Below, piece by piece: positions 9,343 to 16,392 of a stretch of 64,000 nt of DNA. Origin of the DNA: Chitinophagaceae bacterium (GTDB taxonomy: Bacteria; Bacteroidota; Bacteroidia; Chitinophagales; Chitinophagaceae); NCBI GenBank assembly GCA_024103425.1, contig JAGFIS010000039.1, forward strand, positions 1 to 64,000. Direction: 5' to 3'. Position 1 is the first letter of the stretch. Each line of letters opens with the position of its first letter. The notes below the pieces were generated by a model, which saw only the letters and a list, made by a program, of their open reading frames with translations, made no database searches and had not been told where the DNA came from. The position numbers and the translations under genes were made by a program.

Positions 9343-9762
9343 GTGTATCGTTCTGAAACTAAAGTGCGTGTTCATTATGCCCTCACAGATCAGATGGGTG
9401 TAGTGTACCACGGCCGTTATGCCGAATTCATGGAGATCGGAAGGGTGGAATCGCTGAGGCAATTGGGATTCACCTATAAGGATATGGAAGAAGAAGGCAT
9501 TATCATGCCGGTAACAGAAATGCAAATCAGGTTTTTGCGTCCTGCGCGCTATGATGATGTGGTGACGATTGTAACTACACTGCGGGAAGTGCCACATAAT
9601 CATAAGATCACTTTTTACACTGAGATCTTCAACGAGCAGGGACAGTTACTCATCACCGGGCATGCCAGCCTGTACTTTATGGATCGCAAGACGATGACGC
9701 GGATGAATATCCCGAAGGCTATTGAGGAAAAACTGATTCCTTATTTTAAAGAAGAAAAATAA
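9343..9762 (+). CDS. Acyl-CoA thioesterase, YbgC/FadM (4HBT hotdog) family
   Basis: The 139-residue hotdog-fold enzyme hydrolyses acyl-CoA thioesters. The 4HBT catalytic signature is present in the segment DQMGVVYHGRYAEFMEIGR, with Asp and Tyr/His in the usual places. It uses a GTG start 6 bases after the DoxX stop; no in-frame ATG lies earlier in the conserved domain. Length is normal for YbgC. Substrate chain length cannot be inferred. Confidence 0.85.
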   Translation: MYRSETKVRVHYALTDQMGVVYHGRYAEFMEIGRVESLRQLGFTYKDMEEEGIIMPVTEMQIRFLRPARYDDVVTIVTTLREVPHNHKITFYTEIFNEQGQLLITGHASLYFMDRKTMTRMNIPKAIEEKLIPYFKEEK

Positions 9763-9786
9763 AATTTGAGAATTTTCAAATTCTTC

Positions 9787-9794
9787 TATATTTG
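9787..9794 (+). promoter_or_regulatory. -7 promoter box for proC, far upstream
   Basis: TATATTTG is an exact TAnnTTTG match just after the thioesterase gene. It predicts a start near 9801 and therefore a leader of about 168 nt before proC, much longer than the 0-35 nt leaders predicted for most genes in this window. Confidence 0.5.
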
Positions 9795-9855
9795 TTTCAT
9801 TCAAGAAATGACCGGATATAACTTTCATAACGCTTCTTTTGTGCCGTGCCCGCCA

Positions 9856-9932
9856 CCCGGGTGCTGACAGGCGCTTGCGGACAGCCACCTGTCAGTGAAG
9901 GTTTATCTGAGTAATCCATAGCAGTCTTTCCG
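9856..9932 (+). promoter_or_regulatory. Structured 5' leader of proC (candidate cis-regulatory RNA)
   Basis: The leader holds a perfect 8-bp stem CTGACAGG (9864-9871) / CCTGTCAG (9888-9895) around a 16-nt loop, and a GC-rich CACCCGGGTG palindrome just before it. Further on is CCGCAACTGTA, which by eye resembles one conserved strand of cobalamin riboswitches, but the rest of that fold is missing before the start codon. The hairpin might instead be a scattered repeat. Confidence 0.4.
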
Positions 9933-9968
9933 CAACTGTATCGTTTCCTTTAATTATTTAATGACATC

Positions 9969-10748
9969 ATGAAAATCGCAATCATTGGCGGAGGTAACTT
10001 AGGTTGTTCAATAGCCTCCGGACTCGCAGCATCCGGATTTGTGGATGCAAAAGACATTTGTATTACAAGAAGAAACCTGCAGGTGATCAAACACCTGGGA
10101 GAAAAAGGTTTTTGTATCTCAAACGATAATAACAAAGCCATAGAAGATGCCTCTGTGGTAATCCTTGCTGTTAAACCGTTTCAGGCTAAGGATGTGCTCG
10201 AACAAATGAAATTTACTCCCGGACAGATTCTCATCAGTACCGTTACCGGAGTATGGCTGAAAGACCTGATCGCATGGGCAGGAGAGGGTGTGGAAGTCTT
10301 CCGCGCCATGCCGAACACTGCCATCGCCGTTCGCAAGAGCGTCACCTGCATTGCTCATGAAAAGGTAAAACCTGAATCTGCAGAAATCGTAAGCCGGTTG
10401 TTTGAACAACTCGGAAGTCCGGTCGTGATAGATGAAAAACTGATGGATGCAGCTACCGTAGTAGGCGCCTGCGGAATCGCATACGTGATGCGTTTTATCC
10501 GTGCCTGCACACAGGGAGGCATCCAGATCGGTTTCAGCGCACAGCAGGCGTCGCTGATTGTTGAACACACAGTGAACGGCGCTGCAGCCTTGCTGATAGA
10601 AAACGGATCGCACCCTGAGCAGGAGATTGATAAAGTAACCACTCCCCGCGGTTGCACCATCGCCGGCCTTAACGAGATGGAACACTACGGGTTCAGTTCA
10701 GCCGTCATCAAAGGGCTTACGGCGAGCTATGATAAAATCCTCGAATAA
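9969..10748 (+). CDS. proC: Pyrroline-5-carboxylate reductase
   Basis: This 259-residue cytosolic enzyme reduces pyrroline-5-carboxylate to L-proline with NAD(P)H, the last step of proline synthesis. The dinucleotide-binding motif IIGGGNLGCSIASGL is at residues 4-18. The family motifs VFRAMPNTAIAVRKSVT and the C-terminal VTTPRGCTIAGLNEME are present and intact. Length is normal. It is monocistronic, preceded by an unusually long leader and followed by a repeat-rich region. Confidence 0.94.
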   Translation: MKIAIIGGGNLGCSIASGLAASGFVDAKDICITRRNLQVIKHLGEKGFCISNDNNKAIEDASVVILAVKPFQAKDVLEQMKFTPGQILISTVTGVWLKDLIAWAGEGVEVFRAMPNTAIAVRKSVTCIAHEKVKPESAEIVSRLFEQLGSPVVIDEKLMDAATVVGACGIAYVMRFIRACTQGGIQIGFSAQQASLIVEHTVNGAAALLIENGSHPEQEIDKVTTPRGCTIAGLNEMEHYGFSSAVIKGLTASYDKILE

Positions 10749-10880
10749 TTATGAGTGATGAATGATGAATTGAGGGGCGTTTAATTGTTTATGTGCCTGT
10801 CCGCCGGGGCGGATTTATTTGTTTAGTTTACTAACTCATTACCGGTACAGAGCGTCCGCTTGTGCCAACATTCAATAAAG

Positions 10881-11106
10881 GGATTGTCATTGCGGGCTCG
10901 ACCCGCAATCTCTTTTTTTAAGGAGTACAATTTCTAACAGGTCACTCCTACGGAGTGGATGTAAGGGTATGTTGAGGTATTACAAACCGGGAATCCCTAC
11001 GGGATTATTTCTTTTCCCCGCAGTGTCTTCCGCTGCTGCGCAGACGCTATGATACACGGTGTACCCCGCGACCGGGGATGGTCACGGTACTATGGGCAGC
11101 GTGGAT
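10881..11106. repeat. 225-bp direct repeat, copy A
   Basis: This is nearly identical to 11293-11516, 412 bases downstream, apart from scattered substitutions and a shorter T run. Each copy contains three hairpins: ATTGCGGG/CCCGCAAT followed by a T run, CACTCC-TAC-GGAGTG, and AATCCC-TAC-GGGATT. Each ends with the shared tail GGGATGGTCACGGTACTAT. A partial copy of the tail recurs near 18115-18150. Confidence 0.85.
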
Positions 11107-11243
11107 AACCTGTAAGGTTTGCAGCATAGGTTGGAGCGAAGGAAAACCTTGCAGCGTTTGAAGCATAGGTTGATAATAATTACACTAAACGCACCGCCCT
11201 CATACAGTAAGTGACACTGCAGAGAATAAAGTGTTTTAATGAG

Positions 11244-11264
11244 ATTCTGTGTCAAGCACAGAAT
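11244..11264. repeat. Hairpin of the GTCATT...AATCTC family
   Basis: A perfect 8-bp stem ATTCTGTG/CACAGAAT closes a TCAAG loop, with GAG before it and AACA after. It matches the outer frame of the ATTGCGGG hairpins in the neighbouring repeats, while the inner stem bases have changed on both sides. Confidence 0.7.
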
Positions 11265-11292
11265 AACATTATGGGAATTGTCATTATAATGG

Positions 11293-11516
11293 GGATTGTC
11301 ATTGCGGGCTCGACCCGCAATCTCTTTTTAAGGAGTACTATTTCTAACAGGTCACTCCTACGGAGTGGGTGTAAGGGGTTGTTGGAGTATTACAAACCGG
11401 GAATCCCTACGGGATTATTTCTTTTCCCCGCAGGGTCTTCCGCTGCTGCGCAGACGCTGTGACACACGGTGTACCCCGCGGCCAGGGATGGTCACGGTAC
11501 TATGGGCAGCATGGAT
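11293..11516. repeat. 225-bp direct repeat, copy B
   Basis: Second copy of the repeat at 10881-11106, with the same three hairpins and the same order. The ATTGCGGG/CCCGCAAT stem is at 11301-11308/11314-11321 and is followed by a short T run, so it could also act as a terminator. Confidence 0.85.
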
Positions 11517-11567
11517 GACTTCCTTTTACTTTTCGTGGTAAGCAGAGTGCCTATAAAGATAGGAACC

Positions 11568-11848
11568 TTAAATCTTAAATCTTAAATCTTAAATTTTAAA
11601 TCTTGAATCTTCAATCTTAAACTTTGAACCACACACTCGCCTACGGCGAAGCAAACCCCGAACCACGAACCCCGAACTCCGAACCACGAACCACGAACCC
11701 CGAACCTCAAACCCCGAACCCCGAACTCGAAATAAGAAACTCGCTCCCCACGAAAACTTTGAACCTTGAACTTTGAACCTTGAATCTTGAACTTTGAACT
11801 TCAAACTTTGAACCTTGAACCTTGAACTTTGAACCTTGAACTTCAAAC
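11568..11848. repeat. Long heptad-phased repeat array with three sequence types
   Basis: Three successive blocks share a 7-base period: AAATCTT-type (about 11568-11636), GC-rich CGAACCA/CGAACCC-type (about 11655-11730) and TTTGAAC/CTTGAAC-type (about 11755-11846). Because 21 bases equal three units and seven codons, a frame on the minus strand reads as a spurious FKVQSSR repeat peptide. Confidence 0.82.
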
Positions 11849-11852
11849 CCAC

Positions 11853-12983
11853 TCACCATTTATTCGGTGTCTTCTTCACCAGCGATCTTGCAAAAATCAG
11901 GTAGTAGAAGAACATCCAGATGTCGAAGAAGAGCAGTCCGGCGAAGAGGTCTTTCTCTCCGAGTTTTTTGGCTGATTGGTAGATGATGACAGACTGTACA
12001 ATCAGTCGCAGCGCAAACACACCCAGTACATACTTCCAATCGAAAAAGAAGAAGGAGGCGACCATCAGCGGATAAAATAAAAAGAGAGTAAGTGCATAGA
12101 GCCCCAACAGCCTTTTGTGTTTACCCTGATAGTAGCGCGAAGTGCTGTAATGACGTGCTTTCTGGCTGCGCCATTGCTTCCAGGTGAGCGGTGGATTGGT
12201 GATCGTGAAGGTATCGGGATCAATGCAGATAGCGACATTGTCTTTTGTCGCTGCTTTGTTGATGAACAGGTCATCATCACCTCCGGGCAGGTGATTGAAA
12301 GCACTGAATCCTTTCTGGTCGAAGAATGCTGTACGCTTGTAGCTCAGATTCCGTCCGACTCCCATGTACGGAATACCGCGCTCGGCATAAGAGAAGTACT
12401 GTAGGGCGGTATGGAATCCTTCCCAGCGGACGAGCTTGTTGAGCAGACCTTTTTTCTTTCTGAACGGACTGTAGCCAAGCACTATATCAATTCCTTCACG
12501 GTAGTTGGCCTGCATTTTTTCAATCCAGAATTCAGATGCAGGGATGCAGTCGGCGTCGGTGAGGAGCACGATTTCATACTTTGCAGTTTTAATTCCCACG
12601 CTCAACGGATATTTTTTACCGGGGATGAAACGAGCTTCCTGCTTGAGTTCTACAATCTTCAGTTGTTTGTAGGTACGGTAATATTCTTCGAGGACGTACT
12701 TGGTTTCGTCGACCGAGTTATCGTTCACCACGATCACCTCGTGGGTGGTGGGATATTCCTGAACGAGGACTCCCGGTAAAAAGTTGGCGATGTTCTTAGC
12801 TTCATCTTTGGCACAGATAATTACAGAAACCGGATACGTCTGACTGCGTTCAACTTTTGTCGTTTTATAAAAAGCCAGCTTGCTGAAAAAGTACAGGTAA
12901 TAAAAAAGCTGAATCGCTGCCACGAGGCAGAAGGCCGGAAAAATATAGTTCAGTGGATCGAGAAAAAAAGCAGGTACATCCAT
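11853..12983 (-). CDS. Membrane glycosyltransferase, family 2
   Basis: The 376-residue protein has an N-terminal transmembrane helix and C-terminal hydrophobic helices (LYALTLFLFYPLMVASFFFF and beyond) around a cytosolic GT-A domain. The domain starts VSVIICAKDEAKNI, has the metal-binding LLTDADCIP, a GGDDDLFI acceptor motif and a QWRSQKARH motif of the (Q/R)xxRW type seen in processive or lipid-linked enzymes. The start is placed at ATG 12983, because the upstream ATG at 12998 lies inside the -7 promoter box. The acceptor and sugar are unknown; cell-envelope polysaccharide synthesis is a fair inference. It stands between a repeat array and rsmG, both on the same strand. Confidence 0.82.
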   Translation of the reverse strand: MDVPAFFLDPLNYIFPAFCLVAAIQLFYYLYFFSKLAFYKTTKVERSQTYPVSVIICAKDEAKNIANFLPGVLVQEYPTTHEVIVVNDNSVDETKYVLEEYYRTYKQLKIVELKQEARFIPGKKYPLSVGIKTAKYEIVLLTDADCIPASEFWIEKMQANYREGIDIVLGYSPFRKKKGLLNKLVRWEGFHTALQYFSYAERGIPYMGVGRNLSYKRTAFFDQKGFSAFNHLPGGDDDLFINKAATKDNVAICIDPDTFTITNPPLTWKQWRSQKARHYSTSRYYQGKHKRLLGLYALTLFLFYPLMVASFFFFDWKYVLGVFALRLIVQSVIIYQSAKKLGEKDLFAGLLFFDIWMFFYYLIFARSLVKKTPNKW

Positions 12984-12991
12984 TTGGAATG

Positions 12992-12999
12992 CAAACATA
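12992..12999 (-). promoter_or_regulatory. -7 promoter box for the glycosyltransferase
   Basis: The minus strand reads TATGTTTG, an exact match. The predicted transcription start (about 12985) is 2 nt before the ATG at 12983, so the message would be almost leaderless. The in-frame ATG at 12998 lies within this box and is excluded as a start. Confidence 0.55.
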
Positions 13000-13066
13000 T
13001 ATTACCCGTACCAATACTTTCAAAGAAGTTATTCAGTATGGTGTGCGTTATGGTAACAACTTCTTT

Positions 13067-13684
13067 TTACTTTTTGATTTGAAGTATGTATTTCTCTTTG
13101 AACCACTCATTCTTGTACATCTTGCCGAAGATCTCCCATTGATGCACTCTTTTTCCGGAGTCGTGGATTTCCTGCGCCAGGTCGCCACCTTTCAAGCAGA
13201 TCAATCCGTACCCGGCACCGTCTTTTTTGAGCAACGGCCGGCTCCACCTCCAAAGATCCTTCAGCGGAGCTACGGCTCGCGATATCACGCCGTCAAATTT
13301 TCTGTTTTTTATGTCTTCGGCACGGGTATGTTCGGCTGTAATGTTATCCAGCCCGAGTTCGGAAGCGACTGCGATAACAACCTTGAGTTTTTTGTTGATA
13401 CTGTCCACCATGTGGAAGTGGGTTTTGGGGAAGCAGATAGCTAAAGGAATGCCCGGGAAGCCTCCTCCGCATCCGAGATCTATCAGTTCGGTTCTGGGCC
13501 GGAATGAAAAGACATTAGCAATGGCGAGTGAGTGGAGGACGTGGTGAACGTAAAAATTATCCATATCCTTTCGGGAGATGACGTTGATCTGTTGGTTCCA
13601 GAACTCGTAGAGTTCTTTCAACTGCAACAATTTCGCCTCCTGTTCAGGAGTAATAAAGCCTATATCTTCTCCCTGGAAATTCAT
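13067..13684 (-). CDS. rsmG: 16S rRNA (guanine527-N7)-methyltransferase
   Basis: This 205-residue enzyme (GidB) methylates G527 of 16S rRNA using SAM. The family's SAM motif LIDLGCGGGFPGIPLAI is near residues 67-83, followed by MVDSINKKLKVV and the AVAPLKDLWRW segment. Length is normal. A -7 promoter box lies immediately upstream, making the start at 13684 firm and the message probably leaderless. It is divergent from tgt, with 97 bases between their start codons. Confidence 0.93.
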   Translation of the reverse strand: MNFQGEDIGFITPEQEAKLLQLKELYEFWNQQINVISRKDMDNFYVHHVLHSLAIANVFSFRPRTELIDLGCGGGFPGIPLAICFPKTHFHMVDSINKKLKVVIAVASELGLDNITAEHTRAEDIKNRKFDGVISRAVAPLKDLWRWSRPLLKKDGAGYGLICLKGGDLAQEIHDSGKRVHQWEIFGKMYKNEWFKEKYILQIKK

Positions 13685-13688
13685 TAGG

Positions 13689-13696
13689 CAAAAATA
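13689..13696 (-). promoter_or_regulatory. -7 promoter box for rsmG
   Basis: The minus strand reads TATTTTTG, an exact TAnnTTTG match. The expected start (about 13682) falls within the ATG codon at 13682-13684, so either the transcript is leaderless or the box sits slightly off the usual distance. Confidence 0.45.
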
Positions 13697-13748
13697 GGGA
13701 TGCGGCAGTGGATGGCGTGTTTTTATTCAATACAAAAGGCGCAGGCTG

Positions 13749-13756
13749 TATCTTTG
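13749..13756 (+). promoter_or_regulatory. -7 promoter box for tgt
   Basis: TATCTTTG is an exact TAnnTTTG match. Transcription is predicted near 13763, 19 nt before the ATG at 13782. Confidence 0.55.
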
Positions 13757-13781
13757 CCGCCCTGCAGAAACAAAACATCGA

Positions 13782-14921
13782 ATGCCGGCACTCAGGTTTG
13801 AAATAGAGAATAGGGATGCACACAGCAAGGCGCGGAGCGGAACGATCACTACCGATCATGGAGAGATCAAAACGCCGATCTTCATGCCGGTGGGTACCGT
13901 CGGCAGTGTTAAGGCGGTTACCCAGGAAGATTTAAAAAAGCAGGTGAAAGCGCAGATTATTCTGGGTAATACCTATCATTTATACCTGCGGCCGGGAACT
14001 GAAATATTAGAACAGGTAGGCGGGTTGCACAAGTTTATTAACTGGGACCGCCCGATTCTTACCGACAGCGGAGGCTTTCAGGTATTCTCGCTGAGCGGTA
14101 CGCGGAAACTGACAGAAGAAGGAGCCATGTTTCAAAGCCATATCGACGGCAGCAGGCACATGTTCACTCCCGAGAAGGTGATGGATATCCAGCGCAGTAT
14201 CGGTGCAGATATTATTATGGCATTCGATGAATGTCCGCCGGGAGGTAGTGATTATGCTTATGCGGAAAAATCGCTCAGGCTTACACAACGGTGGCTGGAC
14301 AGATGTTTCGACAGGTTTGAAGCCACCTCAGGTAAGTATGGGTTCACACAGAACCTATTTCCGATTGTTCAGGGCGGTACTTACAAGGACCTGCGCAAGG
14401 ATTCCTGCGAGTATGTGGCCTCTAAAAATGCTACGGGCAATGCCATCGGCGGACTGAGTGTAGGAGAACCACTGGAGAAGATGTATGAGATATGCGACTG
14501 GTGTTGCGATCACCTGCCCGAAGAGAAGCCGCGTTATCTCATGGGCGTAGGCACGCCGTGGAATATTCTGGAGTGCATTGGTATGGGGGTGGATATGTTC
14601 GACTGCGTGATGCCAACCCGCAACGGCCGCAATGCGATGCTATTTACGACGAATGGCATTATCAATATCGACAACAAGAAGTGGGAGAATGATTTCTCTC
14701 CTTTGGATGAAGGACTGGATTGTGATGTCAGCCGGAATTATTCAAAGGCCTATGTCAGACACTTATTTAAAGCCGGAGAAATACTCGGGTTAGAGATTGC
14801 CAGCATCCATAATCTTGCTTTCTATTTGCATCTGGTGGCTGAGGCACGCAAGCACATTGAGCAGGGAGATTTTGTTTCGTGGAAGAATGAGATGGTGGTG
14901 AGGCTGCAGCAGCGGTTGTAA
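13782..14921 (+). CDS. tgt: Queuine/preQ1 tRNA-ribosyltransferase
   Basis: This 379-residue TIM-barrel enzyme exchanges G34 of GUN-anticodon tRNAs for preQ1, in queuosine synthesis. Hallmarks are LTDSGGFQVFSLS (catalytic Asp near residue 90), GGLSVGEP, and MFDCVMPTRNGRNA with the nucleophilic Asp. The zinc site is unusual: where the family has Cys-x-Cys-x2-Cys, this protein has Leu312, Cys314 and Ser317, although the downstream His343 is kept. The gene is otherwise intact and of normal length. Its last 30 bases are repeated 340 bases downstream (15231-15260) beyond a structured insert. Confidence 0.94.
   Translation: MPALRFEIENRDAHSKARSGTITTDHGEIKTPIFMPVGTVGSVKAVTQEDLKKQVKAQIILGNTYHLYLRPGTEILEQVGGLHKFINWDRPILTDSGGFQVFSLSGTRKLTEEGAMFQSHIDGSRHMFTPEKVMDIQRSIGADIIMAFDECPPGGSDYAYAEKSLRLTQRWLDRCFDRFEATSGKYGFTQNLFPIVQGGTYKDLRKDSCEYVASKNATGNAIGGLSVGEPLEKMYEICDWCCDHLPEEKPRYLMGVGTPWNILECIGMGVDMFDCVMPTRNGRNAMLFTTNGIINIDNKKWENDFSPLDEGLDCDVSRNYSKAYVRHLFKAGEILGLEIASIHNLAFYLHLVAEARKHIEQGDFVSWKNEMVVRLQQRL
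14891..14920 (+). repeat. 30-bp direct repeat, copy in the tgt 3' end
   Basis: The last 30 bases of tgt before the final stop base match 15231-15260 at 29 of 30 positions (one C/T change). The second copy still encodes MVVRLQQRL and a stop. Confidence 0.88.
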
Positions 14922-15230
14922 ACGAGCGGCTGCGAAGAGATCTTTATTTATTTTTTCCTTTTCTTTTGGCTTGACCCAAAAGAAACAAAAAGTCAAGGCT
15001 GAAATTCCGATTAGCTAAAAACAAATTTCATTTCGCTCAACTAAACAAACTCGTCCCGCCTGCGGCGAGACTCAAACAGTGTTTAGTTGCGTCTTTCAGC
15101 CGACGCTTCATTCAATTCGTTTTCTTAACGCATCGGAATTAAGGCCGATTGGTTGTACAGAGTGGGGAGGCTTCAATATTAGTTGGTGCCCGTCAAAGTT
15201 TTATAGGAATAACTTTCTATTGGTCAGTAG
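14922..15230. mobile_element. Structured 309-bp insert between duplicated tgt ends
   Basis: No gene is visible. The insert contains a 10-bp hairpin TTTCTTTTGG/CCAAAAGAAA (14960-14969/14976-14985) with a CTTGAC loop. A nested structure follows: an outer stem GGCTGAAA (14997-15004) / TTTCAGCC (15094-15101), and a perfect inner stem CAACTAAACA (15038-15047) / TGTTTAGTTG (15080-15089). A further inverted pair AATTCCGAT (15003-15011) / ATCGGAATT (15132-15140) competes with it. Direct repeats of the tgt end flank the insert. It looks like a small non-coding mobile or recombination-derived element; the class is not recognised. Confidence 0.5.
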
Positions 15231-15260
15231 GATGGTGGTGAGGTTGCAGCAGCGGTTGTA
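15231..15260 (+). repeat. 30-bp direct repeat, downstream copy of the tgt 3' end
   Basis: Second copy of 14891-14920, lying 4 bases from the stop of the convergent gene at 15265. With the first copy it brackets the 309-bp insert. Confidence 0.85.
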
Positions 15261-15264
15261 GCTG

Positions 15265-16194
15265 TTAGTTATTGTTATTCTGCTTCACGTCAAACTTGCC
15301 TTTGCCTTTCTCGTCGAGAATCGGTGTGGGCACGGGTTCTTGCCCTTCGGGAGTAATCTGAGTGAATATCTTGGTAACATATATCCACTTTCCGTCCTTC
15401 CATTTCATGCCTTCGTAATCGCCGTCGGGGATGTAGGTGTACTTCTTCTCCGGCTCTCCGGTTTCAGAAACCAGGTGTTCCATCACCAGCATGTCGAGAT
15501 CGGGGTCATATGTTAGTTTGGGTGAAGCTCCCTTCTTGTAGGTCATGATGTAACGGGTGACACCTTTTTTCTTGATGTTGCCGTCGGGGAAACTGAAGTG
15601 GTTGCCTCCAAAGACAGGCTTGCCATCTTCAAAAGTCAGTACTTCAATTACCTTTTTATCACTCCGCATGTCGTGATCATCAAATCCTATGAGTGTATAG
15701 TAGTTTTTTTTGAAGGCTTTCTTCTGGATGATTTTATAATAAAGCGCACCCACCCAGTTCAGGTTGCTGACGATGGAGTCTTCGGGCGATTGCATTTCAG
15801 GAGAACGGTCAATCAGTGGGAAGAGTTTCAGCGAGCCGTCTTTTGTCCGCATCTGGATAGCCCCGTGGTGGCGAACAGTATTGTCGTGAATATAGAGCTG
15901 CCAGGTGAAGATTCTGAAACTGCTGTCGGGCGGTGTCAGTCTGGAGATAGTAATCAGCGAATCGAATGGATAATCAAAAGAGTAATTGGTGACCAAAGCC
16001 CTGACGAACATCCTGGTGAAGACACTGTCGGCATAGAGCCTGTCTCCCGGTGTTTTGCCCTGAACAATTTCGAGGGCAAAAGCTTTCATGCTGTCTTCTC
16101 TTTGCCTCAATTCTTCCAATCCGCTGTTGCTCAACTGAGCTGAAGCAGAAAAGAAAAAAGCCGTAATTGCTATGAGAAGAGTCAGGTACTTCAT
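15265..16194 (-). CDS. Secreted protein of unknown function
   Basis: The 309-residue protein has a clean Sec signal (MKYLTLLIAITAFFFSASAQ) and then a soluble, beta-rich region without recognised catalytic motif. Features include repeated charged turns (SFPDGNIKKKGVTRYIMTYKK) and a low-complexity C-terminus ending KQNNNN. It is probably periplasmic or surface-exposed. It stands alone between the duplicated tgt end and the divergent citrate synthase. Similar uncharacterised proteins are common in Bacteroidota, but I cannot name a family. Confidence 0.7.
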   Translation of the reverse strand: MKYLTLLIAITAFFFSASAQLSNSGLEELRQREDSMKAFALEIVQGKTPGDRLYADSVFTRMFVRALVTNYSFDYPFDSLITISRLTPPDSSFRIFTWQLYIHDNTVRHHGAIQMRTKDGSLKLFPLIDRSPEMQSPEDSIVSNLNWVGALYYKIIQKKAFKKNYYTLIGFDDHDMRSDKKVIEVLTFEDGKPVFGGNHFSFPDGNIKKKGVTRYIMTYKKGASPKLTYDPDLDMLVMEHLVSETGEPEKKYTYIPDGDYEGMKWKDGKWIYVTKIFTQITPEGQEPVPTPILDEKGKGKFDVKQNNNN

Positions 16195-16392
16195 GGAAAT
16201 CTTTGAACAAATTAAACTGTATTTTCTTAAAATTATTGTTAAGCATCATGTATTCTCAAAAGCTGTCTGCTTTGCCCGTTGCACGCCACATTTTTTTATA
16301 ATTAGCTTAATATTATTTTTTTTTGCCTTTATCCCTCTTTACCTTTAGCCGCTATCAATTTTATCCTTAATTATTAAATAAATAAAAATATC

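Larger units (their letters stand above)
10749..11852. other. 1.1-kb gene-free region built of repeats
   Basis: I see no convincing gene. It begins with heptad units (10749-10776), then a small CCGCC/GGCGG palindrome near 10801-10814. Two copies of a 225-bp repeat follow (10881-11106 and 11293-11516), with a separate hairpin of the ATTGCGGG family between them (11244-11264). Long heptad arrays fill the rest (about 11568-11848). Short open frames here only translate the repeats. Confidence 0.8.

Noticed and set aside
9856..9968. Cobalamin riboswitch upstream of proC
   Set aside because: Only CCGCAACTGTA fits; the downstream B12-box part is missing and only about 35 bases remain before the start codon.
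10119..10685. 188-codon frame antisense to proC
   Set aside because: Shadow frame of proC; Cys- and His-rich composition without any motif.
11211..11462. 83-codon frame on the plus strand
   Set aside because: It lies mostly inside repeat copy B and its hairpins; no start context or conserved domain.
11568..11848. CRISPR-like array
   Set aside because: Units are 7 bases with no unique spacers and no cas genes nearby.
11589..11852. 87-codon open frame on the minus strand encoding FKVQSSR-like repeats
   Set aside because: It is only a translation of the 7-base repeat array; 21 bases equal three units and seven codons, so the frame stays open by periodicity.
12984..12998. Glycosyltransferase start at 12998
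   Set aside because: That ATG is inside an exact -7 promoter box; ATG 12983 is downstream of the predicted transcription start.
15079..15261. 60-codon frame ending MVVRLQQRL
   Set aside because: It is the duplicated tgt 3' end fused to non-coding insert DNA, not a gene.
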